The notes under the pieces were generated by a model. The model was not told the origin of the DNA, searched no databases, and saw nothing but the letters and a program-made list of their open reading frames with translations. Shown in pieces: positions 18,405 to 27,310 of a stretch of DNA of 64,000 bases (position 1 is the stretch's first letter; the number at the start of each line of letters is the position of its first letter). Origin of the DNA: Alphaproteobacteria bacterium. Its GTDB lineage: Bacteria > Pseudomonadota > Alphaproteobacteria > Rhodobacterales > Rhodobacteraceae. The stretch is taken from assembly GCA_030424865.1 (NCBI GenBank), contig JAUHVR010000001.1, forward strand, positions 1 to 64,000, read 5' to 3'. Both the position numbers and the translations under genes were made by a program.

Positions 18405-19454
18405 ATGCGACCAACGACCAAAGACCTTGCCAAAGCCGCTGGCGTTAGCCGCGCCACGGTTGACCGCGTCTTGAATGAACGCCCTGGCGTGCAGGAAAAA
18501 ACGATCAAGGCCGTCAACGCGGCCATCAAAGAGCTTGGCTTTGTGCGCAACGTCTCAGCCGCCAATCTCGCGAAAAGCAAAGTCTATCGAATCTTGTTTC
18601 TTCTCCCACAAGTGGGGGGCGAGTTCCTGGCGGGTATCGAAGACGAGATCGGTGTGTTGCGCCTGGCGGTGCGCAACGACAATGTAGAAATATCAGTCAG
18701 AAGAGAACTCAGCCGAGACCCTCACAAGGTGGTCGAAATCCTCTCCAAGCTTTCTCCTGAAAATTTTGACGGGGTGGCGCTTATGGCTTCGGAAAGCCCT
18801 CAAGTGCGCGACGCGACATCCCGCCTTACTGAGCGCGGGGTCCACTTGGTGCAGTTGATCTCCGGTCAGCCCGACATTCGCCCCTACGATTTCGTGGGCA
18901 TCGACAACTTCGCAGCCGGCGCAACCGCGGCGAGTTTGCTTGGGGGCTTCAATCGTGCCAGAGAAGGCAATGTCCTTGTGATCACCGACACAATGACGTC
19001 CCTCGATAGCGCAGAGCGGCGGCTGGGATTCGATAGCGTTCTCCAAGACCGGTTCCCGGAGCTGAAAGCGCTTCCAACCCTTGAAAGCCATAGCGACCGG
19101 GACCGTGCGGACACGATTGTGCGAAACACATTGCGGAACTTCAGCAACATCGTGGGCGTATATGTCATGAGTTCTGAAGCCGCCGCGCCGCTAGAGGCGG
19201 TGTTTCGGTATCGTGACCACGCTGATCAAGTTATCATCGCCCATGAGCAAACCCCCTCAACGACTCGGTTCCTGCAAGACAGAAAGATCGACGCCTTAAT
19301 CACGCAAAATACGGGCCACGCTGTTCGAAGCGCAGTGCGCCTTTTGAAAGCACGCGCAGACGGGGTTGAACCCCTGGCCTCTCAAGAAGACGTCCGGATC
19401 GAGATTTTGTTGAAGGAGAACCTGAGCCGAAGACAGTTCAGCCGCAAGCGTTGA
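18405..19454 (+). CDS. LacI/GalR-family regulator, divergent from the triose operon
   Basis: This 349-residue regulator has the N-terminal HTH TTKDLAKAAGVSRATVDRVLNERPGV, the hinge region and a type-I periplasmic-binding-like sensor domain (FDGVALMASESPQ, FVGIDNFAAGATAASLLGG). The ATG at 18405 is preceded by GGAGGAGAGG and places the HTH at residue 4, as usual; an in-frame TTG at 18369 would add 12 unlikely residues. It is divergent from the ABC operon, and the two operators lie in the shared control region, so it most likely controls that operon and itself. Its reading helix resembles that of the distal paralogue at 4249..5316. Confidence 0.9.
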   Translation: MRPTTKDLAKAAGVSRATVDRVLNERPGVQEKTIKAVNAAIKELGFVRNVSAANLAKSKVYRILFLLPQVGGEFLAGIEDEIGVLRLAVRNDNVEISVRRELSRDPHKVVEILSKLSPENFDGVALMASESPQVRDATSRLTERGVHLVQLISGQPDIRPYDFVGIDNFAAGATAASLLGGFNRAREGNVLVITDTMTSLDSAERRLGFDSVLQDRFPELKALPTLESHSDRDRADTIVRNTLRNFSNIVGVYVMSSEAAAPLEAVFRYRDHADQVIIAHEQTPSTTRFLQDRKIDALITQNTGHAVRSAVRLLKARADGVEPLASQEDVRIEILLKENLSRRQFSRKR

Positions 19455-20208
19455 GAGTGCCCGCTCGGAGATTCGAGGTTTGCAAAGCTTTTGAGCAAGA
19501 CCGACCTACATGACCCTACCGGTACTAGCGCTAAACGTCGCGCTCCCCACGCGTTGCGCTGTAAACACAACGCATCCAACCGATGGCGTCGTTACCATAT
19601 GCTCAATACTCGCGTACAGCGGCGTGGATAAGTCCCGAGGGCGCTGAATGGGTTGCAATAACGGCTGACATCTTCCTTCTGCCTCGAAAACCCTCTTTGC
19701 CACTGATCGTAGTTTTCTTGGCATCCGCCCTGAGCACAGGGTGGTTCCTAAGCAGTCATATTAAAGCAACATTTTCGTCCATGTCCCGCCACCCTGATGA
19801 GGGCGCTGTGAAAATCGGTATGGGTTCCGATGCTAAGGCGATTCTTCAATCACCGTTCTGGTGACAAATATTGCAGCGACGTGCTGATCGTGCTGATAGA
19901 GTGAGTAAATGCTGCGTCAGCAACCACCGCGTTTGCGCCGGTCCGGTCTGTCCCGCACCCTTCCCGTTCGCAGGCCTCGAAATTTCACTATCGAGGCGAA
20001 TATCCGGTGAACGGGCTGCAACCGCAGTATCTTGAAGGTAGGTCGAAGGTCCGGATTGGGCCGTCCACGTCGCCAAACTGTTGGACAATCGTTCGAGTGC
20101 TGCGCTGCATCCGATGTCGGCTACGAGCCCATTTTACCGGATGCTGCGCGCGCGACCAATGTCCGCATACGGGTTGGCTGCCATCCGAGCCGTGTCTACT
20201 GTGACGCT
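19455..20208. other. Gene-free interval with degenerate repeats
   Basis: About 750 bp with no ORF that shows protein-like composition or a recognisable family. The right part (20030-20170) contains decayed dispersed repeats: GAAGGTCCGGATTGGGCC at 20045-20062 and GTCGGCTACGAGCCCA at 20116-20131. It looks like eroded accessory DNA between the triose regulon and the efflux gene. Confidence 0.5.
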
Positions 20209-21051
20209 ATGACGGATGCCCTAGTTTCTGAAGCCTCGCCAATTCGCTACCGTGTCTCAGGCATGGACTGCGCCAAGGATGCTGCGCAAATCGAACGTGC
20301 CGCACAGACCGCCGGAATTGCGCCGGACGCCGTGAAGGTGTCGGCAGCGACACACATCATGACCCTAACGGTCTCCGAGGCGCGTTTGCCCGAGATCGAA
20401 GAAGCGGTTGCGACGACAGGCTATGGATTTGATCGTATCAAGGATGGCGAGGACATTCAGACCGGGGCGGCGCATCAAGACCCGGCATACCGTCGCGCGC
20501 TCTGGATCGTCGTATTGCTCAATGTCGGCTACGGTTTGATTGAAATGATCGGCGGGTTTCTTGCGGGGTCGCAGGCAGTCAAAGCCGATGCGCTCGACTT
20601 CATTGGCGACGGTCTCATCACGTTTCTTGGCCTGCTTGCAATTGGTTGGAGCCTTGTCTGGCGGGCGCGCTCTGCGTTGATCCAAGGCGTTTTCCTCGGC
20701 TTGCTCGGATTGGGCGTACTCGCAACAACGGTTTGGCGCGTATTCACCCAGACCATGCCAGACCCGACCCTGATGGGCGTATTCGGTATCGTTGCTCTTG
20801 TCGTGAACGTTCTCGCAGTGCTGCTGCTCATGAAGTTCCGCAAAGGCGACGCAAACATGAGGGCCGTTTGGCTTTTTTCACGCAACGACGCTATCGGTAA
20901 TGCTGCAGTCGTTGTGGCTGCAGTTTTTGTGGCTTGGCTCGGGAATGGTTGGCCTGACTTGCTGGTTGCCTTCGCGATTGCTGGACTTTTCCTACACTCA
21001 TCTTGGTCGATTGTCCGCGACGCGAAGGCCGACTTGGCGACTGCTGGTTAA
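20209..21051 (+). CDS. CDF-superfamily cation efflux protein with N-terminal HMA-like domain
   Basis: This 280-residue protein starts with a ferredoxin-like heavy-metal-associated domain (YRVSGMDCAKDAAQIE, residues about 10-75) in which the second metal Cys of the usual GMxCxxC is replaced by Asp. A cation-diffusion-facilitator membrane domain follows (residues about 90-275), with acidic residues in the second span (ADALDFIGDGLIT) and RNDAIGN in the fifth. This belongs to the subfamily I recall with DFxGD/RNDAIGN in place of the Zn/Cd HxxxD pattern, so the substrate metal is uncertain. ATG 20209 was chosen because it begins the HMA fold; upstream codons are repeat DNA. It stands alone, without efflux partners. 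Confidence 0.8.
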   Translation: MTDALVSEASPIRYRVSGMDCAKDAAQIERAAQTAGIAPDAVKVSAATHIMTLTVSEARLPEIEEAVATTGYGFDRIKDGEDIQTGAAHQDPAYRRALWIVVLLNVGYGLIEMIGGFLAGSQAVKADALDFIGDGLITFLGLLAIGWSLVWRARSALIQGVFLGLLGLGVLATTVWRVFTQTMPDPTLMGVFGIVALVVNVLAVLLLMKFRKGDANMRAVWLFSRNDAIGNAAVVVAAVFVAWLGNGWPDLLVAFAIAGLFLHSSWSIVRDAKADLATAG

Positions 21052-21511
21052 GAACTCCAAAGCAGACCATCAGTGCCTATCGGCCAAAGGCGGCTTTGTC
21101 CCGCATAGCTGACAACCAACAATGCTCTTAAATACGCGAGCGCAGCGAAAGTCCGGTTTGACGGATCGCACCGCAGCATTGGGTCAAATGCATGAAAGTC
21201 TGCTCTGGGCCGTCCTCGTCGGTTCGATCCGACCTTGGACACGCAATGCTGCGGTCGCCCCAATGGCCGCGAAGAGCCCAAGGCAGTCATCGAGTTTTCT
21301 CGCTGCGCGCGCTCGCAGCACAAAAATTGCTGCGCCTGCTCACTCGACGACGCCTCGCGGCGGCAGTGATATCCGCCATTCATGCAATACGCGGCGAGGA
21401 TCTGAGGGGCAATTTACAGGTCGCGGACAATGCGGGCGTCCGTTTGCCTTGGAAAAGACTGGCGTATGCCGCAAGCGAGCTGATATTGGGTTGGGTGAAA
21501 AAGCGCAACCA
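21052..21511. repeat. Gene-free stretch of degenerate dispersed repeat
   Basis: There is no convincing gene. GAAAGTCTGCTCTGGGCC (21194-21211) resembles GAATGTCCGCTTTGGGCC at 38918-38935, and GCTGCGCGCGCTCGCAGCAC near 21303 resembles the sequence near 4076. Short ORFs here look incidental. Confidence 0.5.
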
Positions 21512-21913
21512 ATGAGGCTAGTATTAATGGCCATTTACTCCGGTTACCGATGGTTGATTGACGAATTTGTGGAGATTGCGTCAGGGGGTGTTGTTGCAAA
21601 TCGAATTCGCCAAAATGGCCACGGCGTGCGAACCAACGATAGCGATGACTTCCCACTAAACGCCGACGAACAGGAGGAAAAGGAACTGCTCCTGTCCTTA
21701 GCGCCGGATGCGCGCATTGTGGTCGCAAAGATGATTGAGAAGGCTAGGCGCTCGGCTATCCATGACCTGGCCTGTTTCCTGGAGCGCGAAATCTCTGTCG
21801 GAAAGATGTCTGTATTTGTTGACGATGAGAAACTGGAAGAAAGCCCATATGCCTCATATCACTATGACTTCACTTGCCGTCTAGAAGGCGACAAATGGCC
21901 TGATGGGGATTGA
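21512..21913 (+). CDS. Hypothetical protein (possibly DUF6547-like)
   Basis: This 133-residue soluble protein of unknown function has an acidic middle (DADEQEEKELLLSL-type composition), a helical segment ARIVVAKMIEKARRSAIHDLACFLEREI and an acidic C-terminus rich in Tyr. I have only a weak impression of the DUF6547 family. Start choice is uncertain: ATG 21512 (MRLVLMAIYSG) or ATG 21527 (MAIYSG). It lies in an accessory patch flanked by repeats and has no functional neighbours. Confidence 0.5.
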   Translation: MRLVLMAIYSGYRWLIDEFVEIASGGVVANRIRQNGHGVRTNDSDDFPLNADEQEEKELLLSLAPDARIVVAKMIEKARRSAIHDLACFLEREISVGKMSVFVDDEKLEESPYASYHYDFTCRLEGDKWPDGD

Positions 21914-21990
21914 GCAGTTTGGGCTCTGAGCTGCCCAATGCGGCGGCAGAATTCCAGTCCAAGAGCTGCAACGGTAGGCGGTCATTCAGC

Positions 21991-22761
21991 TCAGTGCACA
22001 ACGACTGGCCTCAATTCATCATCGGTGTGGAGACGGAAAGTTCTCTGCCAAAGTGGTGTTTTTGTGTAAATCGTTCGGTCAGAAGGCGAATGGCTTCCGT
22101 CGAGTTCTGTCGACTCCAGATACCCCAACCAGCTCAGTGGTTTCAGGACGTGCCACATCAGAAACGAGGCATGGTCCCAAAACGCTCTATCTCCCGCACC
22201 GGAATATTCGACGCCATAGAAGGTCTTCAAGAGTGACGCCTCGCTCACCCCGCCATGCGCTTCGACATTGATCACGTTGAGCCAGATGTCCCAGTTCCCC
22301 GGCGCAACAAAGGGGAAGCGCTGCAATCGGCTGTGATCGAACTCGAACAAGAAGCCTTGCGTCAGCGCCGCTTGCAGTATCCCGGGCGTTTGAGCCAATG
22401 CCTCCGCCTTCTTACTGAAACGCCATTTGCCTTTGGCATGGCGTCCGAGCTTCATTGAGATCATAAGCTCGTGCAAGACAAGGACGGGTATGACATCTTC
22501 CTCGTTCAACACCTTTTGGATGCGCAAGAGCTGGTCAGCCGAGTATTCCGGCCAGTTGAAGTTCTTTGCCGCCCACGTCGCGAATTTGCGATTGAATGCC
22601 TTACTCTTCGTAAGGCCGATCCCGTCATTTTCTCTTGCAAAACCAATCGTTTTCAGCACCGCGTCCAGAAGCTTTGAACCGCCAAGAATTGGATCAGAGT
22701 TATCGAGCGTTCGAAATTCCACAGCCACCTTCGGATCTCTCAAATTTGGTTGCCTTCCCAA
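21991..22761 (-). CDS. Conserved hypothetical protein
   Basis: This 256-residue soluble protein has a recognisable core, FARENDGIGLTKSKAFNRKF, then RIQKVLNEEDVIPVLVLHELMISMKLGRHAKGKWRFSKKAEAL. That core resembles proteins that often sit with pRiA4b ORF-3-like genes in accessory regions. There are no membrane spans and no catalytic motif I can identify. It is convergent with the 21512..21913 gene and isolated otherwise. Confidence 0.6.
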   Translation of the reverse strand: MGRQPNLRDPKVAVEFRTLDNSDPILGGSKLLDAVLKTIGFARENDGIGLTKSKAFNRKFATWAAKNFNWPEYSADQLLRIQKVLNEEDVIPVLVLHELMISMKLGRHAKGKWRFSKKAEALAQTPGILQAALTQGFLFEFDHSRLQRFPFVAPGNWDIWLNVINVEAHGGVSEASLLKTFYGVEYSGAGDRAFWDHASFLMWHVLKPLSWLGYLESTELDGSHSPSDRTIYTKTPLWQRTFRLHTDDELRPVVVH

Positions 22762-23024
22762 ACAGCATAGCGGGCCTGTGTCTCAGCTGTGAAGCCGTTC
22801 GCTCACGTGCAGCGGTCACTGCACCAACACGTGGCGAAACCGAGGTCAGAGCCCAAAGTTCAAAATGCTGCGACTTGAACGGATAGCTGCTAACCGCGGT
22901 TTGCTGACTTTGGCGATTGTAATGACGGTCTTTGGGGTCTTTCGCCGACAATTCAATTTGCGGTTCTTGCGACTCTCCGTCCGGACATCCGCCGCTTTTG
23001 GGAAAGAGAGCTATTTCGACGACG

Positions 23025-23912
23025 TCAATCCGGGAATTGGCAAGCTTGGGCCAAGGCGTCCATCAACATCCGCATACGTTTGTTCAGGCGGCGGTTCGCG
23101 CTGTGCACGACGTAGATGCCGTAGTCCTTGTGTTTCAGGTGGTCCAAGACCGGGATCAAACGCCCAGCTGACGCCTGTTCTTCCACGACAAAGAGCGGCA
23201 GGCGGATGATACCGGCGTCGCGGAGAGCGGCATCGACGAGGAAAGAGCCGTAGTTTGACCTGAGAGCCGGGCGGAAGGTCACTGTGCGCTTTCGGCCCTC
23301 TTCTTCGAACTCCCAGGTCGCCCGGCGCGCGCCGCCGTAGTGCAGAAGTGGGTGATCAGTGAGTTGCTCCACGGTCTTGGGCAGCCCCTTTGCCTCGGCG
23401 TAGCTGTGGCTGGCGAACAGGCCGTGCCGCGTCGTGCCGATCCGGTGGCAGTTTAACCCCTTCAGCTCCGTCGCTGTCACGCGCACGGCAAGATCGTAAT
23501 TCTCAGCCTCCAGATCGACGGTTCTGTCGTCGAAATCGATGACGAGATCGATCTGGGGATGACCTTCGGCGAATTGAAACAGCGTCGGCTTCAGAAAGGT
23601 CAGGCCAAACTCTCGGGCAATCGAGATTGAGAGCGGCCCTTTGGGAGCATGGCCGAGATGCAGGAAATCTGCGTCCAGATCATCGGCGTCCGCGACCATT
23701 GCGCTGGCCCGTTGATAAAGTTCCTGACCGGCTGTTGTGACCTCCCACACGCGCGGTTGCCGGTCGATGAGGCGCACGCCGTAGCGATCCTCCAGCTGGG
23801 CCAGACGGCGACTGACGGCAGATTTGGCGATGCCCATCTCTTCTGCAGCCCGGGCGATGCCGCCACTGTCGACCGTTTTTAGAAAGAGGCGCAGGTCCTC
23901 GATTTGTCCCAT
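23025..23912 (-). CDS. LysR-family transcriptional regulator
   Basis: This 295-residue protein has an N-terminal winged HTH (MGQIEDLRLFLKTVDSGGIARAAEEMGIAKSAVSRRLAQLE) and a LysR substrate domain in the AaeR/DsdC-like layout. ATG 23912 is chosen over an upstream in-frame start at 23933 because GAGGAGG precedes it and the HTH then begins at the usual distance. It is transcribed divergently from the 24086..30505 cluster across a 173-bp gap containing an inverted repeat (23990-24009), so it probably controls that cluster. Confidence 0.88.
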   Translation of the reverse strand: MGQIEDLRLFLKTVDSGGIARAAEEMGIAKSAVSRRLAQLEDRYGVRLIDRQPRVWEVTTAGQELYQRASAMVADADDLDADFLHLGHAPKGPLSISIAREFGLTFLKPTLFQFAEGHPQIDLVIDFDDRTVDLEAENYDLAVRVTATELKGLNCHRIGTTRHGLFASHSYAEAKGLPKTVEQLTDHPLLHYGGARRATWEFEEEGRKRTVTFRPALRSNYGSFLVDAALRDAGIIRLPLFVVEEQASAGRLIPVLDHLKHKDYGIYVVHSANRRLNKRMRMLMDALAQACQFPD

Positions 23913-23989
23913 GTGCAGGCCTCCTCTGCCCAATCATTGCGCCTGACCTCGATACACCATGGCCCCTCGCGCGCACAGAGTTCAGTGTT

Positions 23990-24009
23990 CTCAAAATGTG
24001 ACCCTTGAG
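23990..24009. promoter_or_regulatory. Inverted repeat in the LysR divergent intergenic region
   Basis: CTCAAAATGTGACCCTTGAG has perfect 5-bp arms CTCAA/TTGAG around 10 bp. Its place between the LysR gene and its likely target suggests an operator, though it is not a strict T-N11-A box. Confidence 0.4.
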
Positions 24010-24085
24010 GCCGCTTTTTTCGATCTATGCGCGGTTTTCGAGAGGCTTAGGGTGCAGGCTGTCCAAATCAGACCCGGAGACTGAT

Positions 24086-25303
24086 ATGTCACTCACCAAA
24101 TCACTTCTAACGGCAAGCGTCATGGCCCTGGCCTCGACCGGGGCCGTTTCCGCGCAACCCCTGTCCTCCGCAGGCGCGTTGGCCTTCGACACAGGCAACA
24201 CGCTCTTTGTTGGCGACGCCAAGGCTGGGCTGGTGCATGCCTTTGACCTGACAGACGCGCTGACCGATCAGGCCGACTACCAGCTTGGCCGCGCGCAGAC
24301 CTTCGAAGGCCGCACGATCTTCAACAATCTCGATGTCGAGATCGCGGCGCTATTGGGGGTCGAGGCTGCCGATATCGCGATCAACGACATGGTGGTGCAT
24401 AAGCCCACCAAACAGATTTTCCTGTCGGTGCATCGCGGCCATGGCCCGGATGCCGAGGCGGTCGTCATTGCCGTGAACAACGGGGCGCTTGAACTGGTCG
24501 ATCTGGCCTCTGCCGATCATTCCTCGATGAGCATTGGCCCCGTGCCGACGGCAGAGACGCTGGAGTTTGGCCAGTCGCTGAACACCATGGCGATCACCGA
24601 TATTGACTATTACAACGGTGAGCTGTTCGTGGCGGGCGTCTCGAATGAGGAGTTTTCCTCCAAGCTGCGCCGCATTCCATTCCCTTTCACCAATGAGATC
24701 AGCACCTCGTCGATCGAGATCTGGCATGCCGTACACGCGCAATATGAGACGCGCGCGCCAATTATCACTCAGACAATCGCTGAACTTGACGGCGAACCGA
24801 CCTTGATCGCGATCTATGCCTGTACGCCCATAGTGCGCATTCCGCTGGCAGAGCTGACAGACGGCGCCGAAGTGCGCGGCACGATGATCGGCGAGATGGG
24901 CTTTGGCAACACGCCGCTGGACATCGTGCCATATGTGAACGGATGGGATGGGACATCGAACGTCGTGGTGACGAACACCAACCGCTCTGCCGCCTCGATC
25001 AATCTGGACGCCATCGCAAGTGCTGAGGCTATGCCGCATGGCGAAGGGGTGCAGAACGTCTTCTCCGTCGAAGGTGTCTATCAGTTCCCGCTTCCAATGA
25101 GCGGCACGCTGCATCTGGACACTTTGGACGACACCTATGCACTGGTGGTGCGCCGCAGCCCCGAGGATGTGCGCAATATCCAACTGCACACGGTGCCGAT
25201 GCCGTTCTTCTTTGATCGCGCGGACCACATCGTCGAGATGAACTTTGACGGCTCGCCTGACCCGTTCGGGTACAAAGCCGCCCCGCCAGTGGATTACAAC
25301 TGA
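24086..25303 (+). CDS. Secreted conserved hypothetical protein, beta-propeller-like
   Basis: This 405-residue exported protein has a signal peptide (LTASVMALASTGAVSAQ) and then repeated short hydrophobic beta-strand patterns (ALAFDTGNTLFVGDAKAGLVHAFDL, TDIDYYNGELFVAGVSNEEF, NVVVTNTNRSAASINLD) typical of WD/NHL-type propellers. No catalytic motif is evident. ATG 24086 places the signal peptide correctly; an in-frame upstream start at 24005 does not. It is the first gene of a plus-strand cluster divergent from a LysR gene and overlaps the next gene by 1 bp. Confidence 0.65.
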   Translation: MSLTKSLLTASVMALASTGAVSAQPLSSAGALAFDTGNTLFVGDAKAGLVHAFDLTDALTDQADYQLGRAQTFEGRTIFNNLDVEIAALLGVEAADIAINDMVVHKPTKQIFLSVHRGHGPDAEAVVIAVNNGALELVDLASADHSSMSIGPVPTAETLEFGQSLNTMAITDIDYYNGELFVAGVSNEEFSSKLRRIPFPFTNEISTSSIEIWHAVHAQYETRAPIITQTIAELDGEPTLIAIYACTPIVRIPLAELTDGAEVRGTMIGEMGFGNTPLDIVPYVNGWDGTSNVVVTNTNRSAASINLDAIASAEAMPHGEGVQNVFSVEGVYQFPLPMSGTLHLDTLDDTYALVVRRSPEDVRNIQLHTVPMPFFFDRADHIVEMNFDGSPDPFGYKAAPPVDYN

Positions 25304-26376
25304 TGTTTGCCCTGCAAACCAGGATGCGGCGGGCTTTGCTCGCCGCGTTCCTCCTGTCTCCATTCGCGGCGGTGGCCGAAGTCGCAGCGCGGCTGGATGG
25401 GGCAAGCGGAGCCGTTGTTGTGACGGGCCTCGCCCCTCAGGACATGTCTTCGGCGTTGAGCGATGCAGAGGCCGTCCGGCTGCAACTTGAAGACAGTGCC
25501 TCGGCGCGGGGCATGCTGGTGTCTATCAGCCAAGACGGTGAGGCCCTGATCGTGCAGCCGCGCTTTGCGCTGAAGGCAGGAGCAAGCTATGTACTGACCG
25601 TCGCAAACGAAACTTTGCGCATTGCTTTGCCCGCACCAGAGGCAACCACCCCGCGTCTGGTCAGCTTCGCCCCGTCGCAAGCGGTTCTCCCCGCCAATAC
25701 GCTGCGCCTCTATCTGCATTTCTCGGAACCGATGGCGCGGGGCCAACTGCGCGAGATGGTGTCGCTTGTCACTGTGGGTGGAACCCCAGTCGCCAGCCCC
25801 TTCCTGTCGCTGGAGGCAGAACTGTGGGACCCCAGCCAGACCCGCGCGACGTTGCTGCTGGACCCCGGCCGCATCAAACAGGGCGTTGGCCCCAATGTGT
25901 CAGGGGGCGCACCGCTGCAAGAGGGTCAGAGCTATCGCCTGATCGTCTCACAGCAGATGCGCAGCGCGGCGGGTCATCCACTTGGCAAGCCAGCGTCGGT
26001 GGCCTTTCGCGTCGGCCCCCCTGAACGGCGCGCCATCGACCCGGAAACCTGGGAAATCCTTGCCCCTGCGGCGGGCAGCCAAGCGCCGCTGACCCTCGCC
26101 TTTGACCGAATCATGGACAGCGGCGCGGCCCTGCGGCTCATCACACTTCAAGGCCCGGGCGGTCAGCCCGTCCAAGGCCAGATCACCAGCGACGGCGGCG
26201 GCTGGTCGATGATGCCGGACAGCCCTTGGCAGGCCGGGAGCTATCGCCTGATCGTTGACCCCGAGCTGGAGGATGTCGCAGGCAACACCATCGGCGCGCC
26301 TTTCGACGCCGCCATTGGCACGATTGGCACCCAAACAGAGCCGGTCATTCTGACCATCGAAATTACTGCACCGTAA
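25303..26376 (+). CDS. Secreted protein with Ig-like (SbsA/Big-type) domains
   Basis: This 357-residue protein has a signal peptide (MRRALLAAFLLSPFAAVA) and two or three repeats of the pattern LRLYLHFSEPMARGQL / LTLAFDRIMDSGAALRL with a following GQSYRLIVSQQMRSAAGHPLG / GSYRLIVDPELEDVAGNTIG. These are hallmarks of bacterial Ig-like SbsA domains ('sign of maximum' repeats after 'ED.AGN'). It is probably periplasmic or surface-exposed. Its start codon overlaps the upstream stop, so it is likely co-expressed with and perhaps bound to the 24086 product. Confidence 0.65.
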   Translation: MFALQTRMRRALLAAFLLSPFAAVAEVAARLDGASGAVVVTGLAPQDMSSALSDAEAVRLQLEDSASARGMLVSISQDGEALIVQPRFALKAGASYVLTVANETLRIALPAPEATTPRLVSFAPSQAVLPANTLRLYLHFSEPMARGQLREMVSLVTVGGTPVASPFLSLEAELWDPSQTRATLLLDPGRIKQGVGPNVSGGAPLQEGQSYRLIVSQQMRSAAGHPLGKPASVAFRVGPPERRAIDPETWEILAPAAGSQAPLTLAFDRIMDSGAALRLITLQGPGGQPVQGQITSDGGGWSMMPDSPWQAGSYRLIVDPELEDVAGNTIGAPFDAAIGTIGTQTEPVILTIEITAP

Positions 26377-26385
26377 GGAGGCCCC

Positions 26386-27300
26386 ATGTCCATTCGCCCC
26401 GCCATCGGCACATCCCAAGCCCAAGCCACCATGGAAGGCGCAGGCGTGCACCTGCACCGCGCCTTCGGCTTTCAGGACCCAAGTGCGCAGGATCCATTCC
26501 TGCTGCTCGATGATTTCCGCAATGACGATCCCGACGCTTACCAGCGCGGCTTCCCGTGGCATCCCCATCGGGGGATCGAGACGATCACTTACGTTGTCGA
26601 AGGTGCGGTCGAACACTCTGACAGCCTCGGCAATACCGGCAACTTGAAGGCTGGCGATATTCAGTGGATGACCGCAGGGTCGGGCATTCTGCATCAGGAA
26701 ATGCCAACCGGAAACGCGCGCGGCCAGATGCATGGCTTTCAACTTTGGGCCAACCTGCCCGGTAGTCTGAAGATGACAGCCCCGCGTTATCAGGATGTGG
26801 AAGCCAAAGAGATCCCCGAAGTCATCGACGATGACGGCACGCGCGTCAAAATCATGATTGGCGAATTCTGGGGCAAGCGCGGCCCGGTTGACGGGATCGC
26901 GGCTGATCCTCTTTATCTTGATATCTGGGTGCCTGCCGGCCTGAAGAAGCGCTTCAAGGTCGACACCTATCGCAACACCTTTGCCTATGTCTTTGACGGT
27001 CAGGCGCGGTTTACCGATGCCTCGGCCCCCGCCGGGGTTCTCTTGGAAAAAGAAGTGTTGGGCCAGGAACTCAATATTCGCGACATGTCCGGCAACCGAA
27101 CGCTAGTGCGCTTTGGCACAGGCGATGAGATCGAGGTGCAGGCAGGGCCTGATGGCGTTCGTTTCCTCCTGGTTGCGGGCACGCCGATCAAAGAGCCTGT
27201 GGCATGGCACGGGCCCATCGTCATGAACACGCAGGCCGAGTTGCAACAGGCCTTCGCAGACCTGCGCAACAACACATTTATCAAGCCATTAGACCACTAG
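26386..27300 (+). CDS. Pirin-family cupin protein
   Basis: This 304-residue bicupin has the N-terminal cupin metal ligands of pirins: His59 and His61 in WHPHRGIETITY, then His103 and Glu105 in SGILHQEMP. Some bacterial pirins have quercetin 2,3-dioxygenase activity and others have regulatory roles, so the reaction is uncertain. A GGAGG site lies just before ATG 26386, 9 bp after the upstream gene. Neighbouring quinone and redox enzymes make an aromatic or quinone-linked role plausible (inference). Confidence 0.88.
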   Translation: MSIRPAIGTSQAQATMEGAGVHLHRAFGFQDPSAQDPFLLLDDFRNDDPDAYQRGFPWHPHRGIETITYVVEGAVEHSDSLGNTGNLKAGDIQWMTAGSGILHQEMPTGNARGQMHGFQLWANLPGSLKMTAPRYQDVEAKEIPEVIDDDGTRVKIMIGEFWGKRGPVDGIAADPLYLDIWVPAGLKKRFKVDTYRNTFAYVFDGQARFTDASAPAGVLLEKEVLGQELNIRDMSGNRTLVRFGTGDEIEVQAGPDGVRFLLVAGTPIKEPVAWHGPIVMNTQAELQQAFADLRNNTFIKPLDH

Positions 27301-27310
27301 GAGATGAGGC

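Noticed and set aside
19583-19864. A 93-residue plus-strand open frame
   Set aside because: There is no RBS, no family resemblance and atypical composition; it lies in decayed intergenic DNA.
24350-25405. A 351-residue minus-strand open frame
   Set aside because: It is antisense to the secreted propeller-like gene and has no recognisable features.
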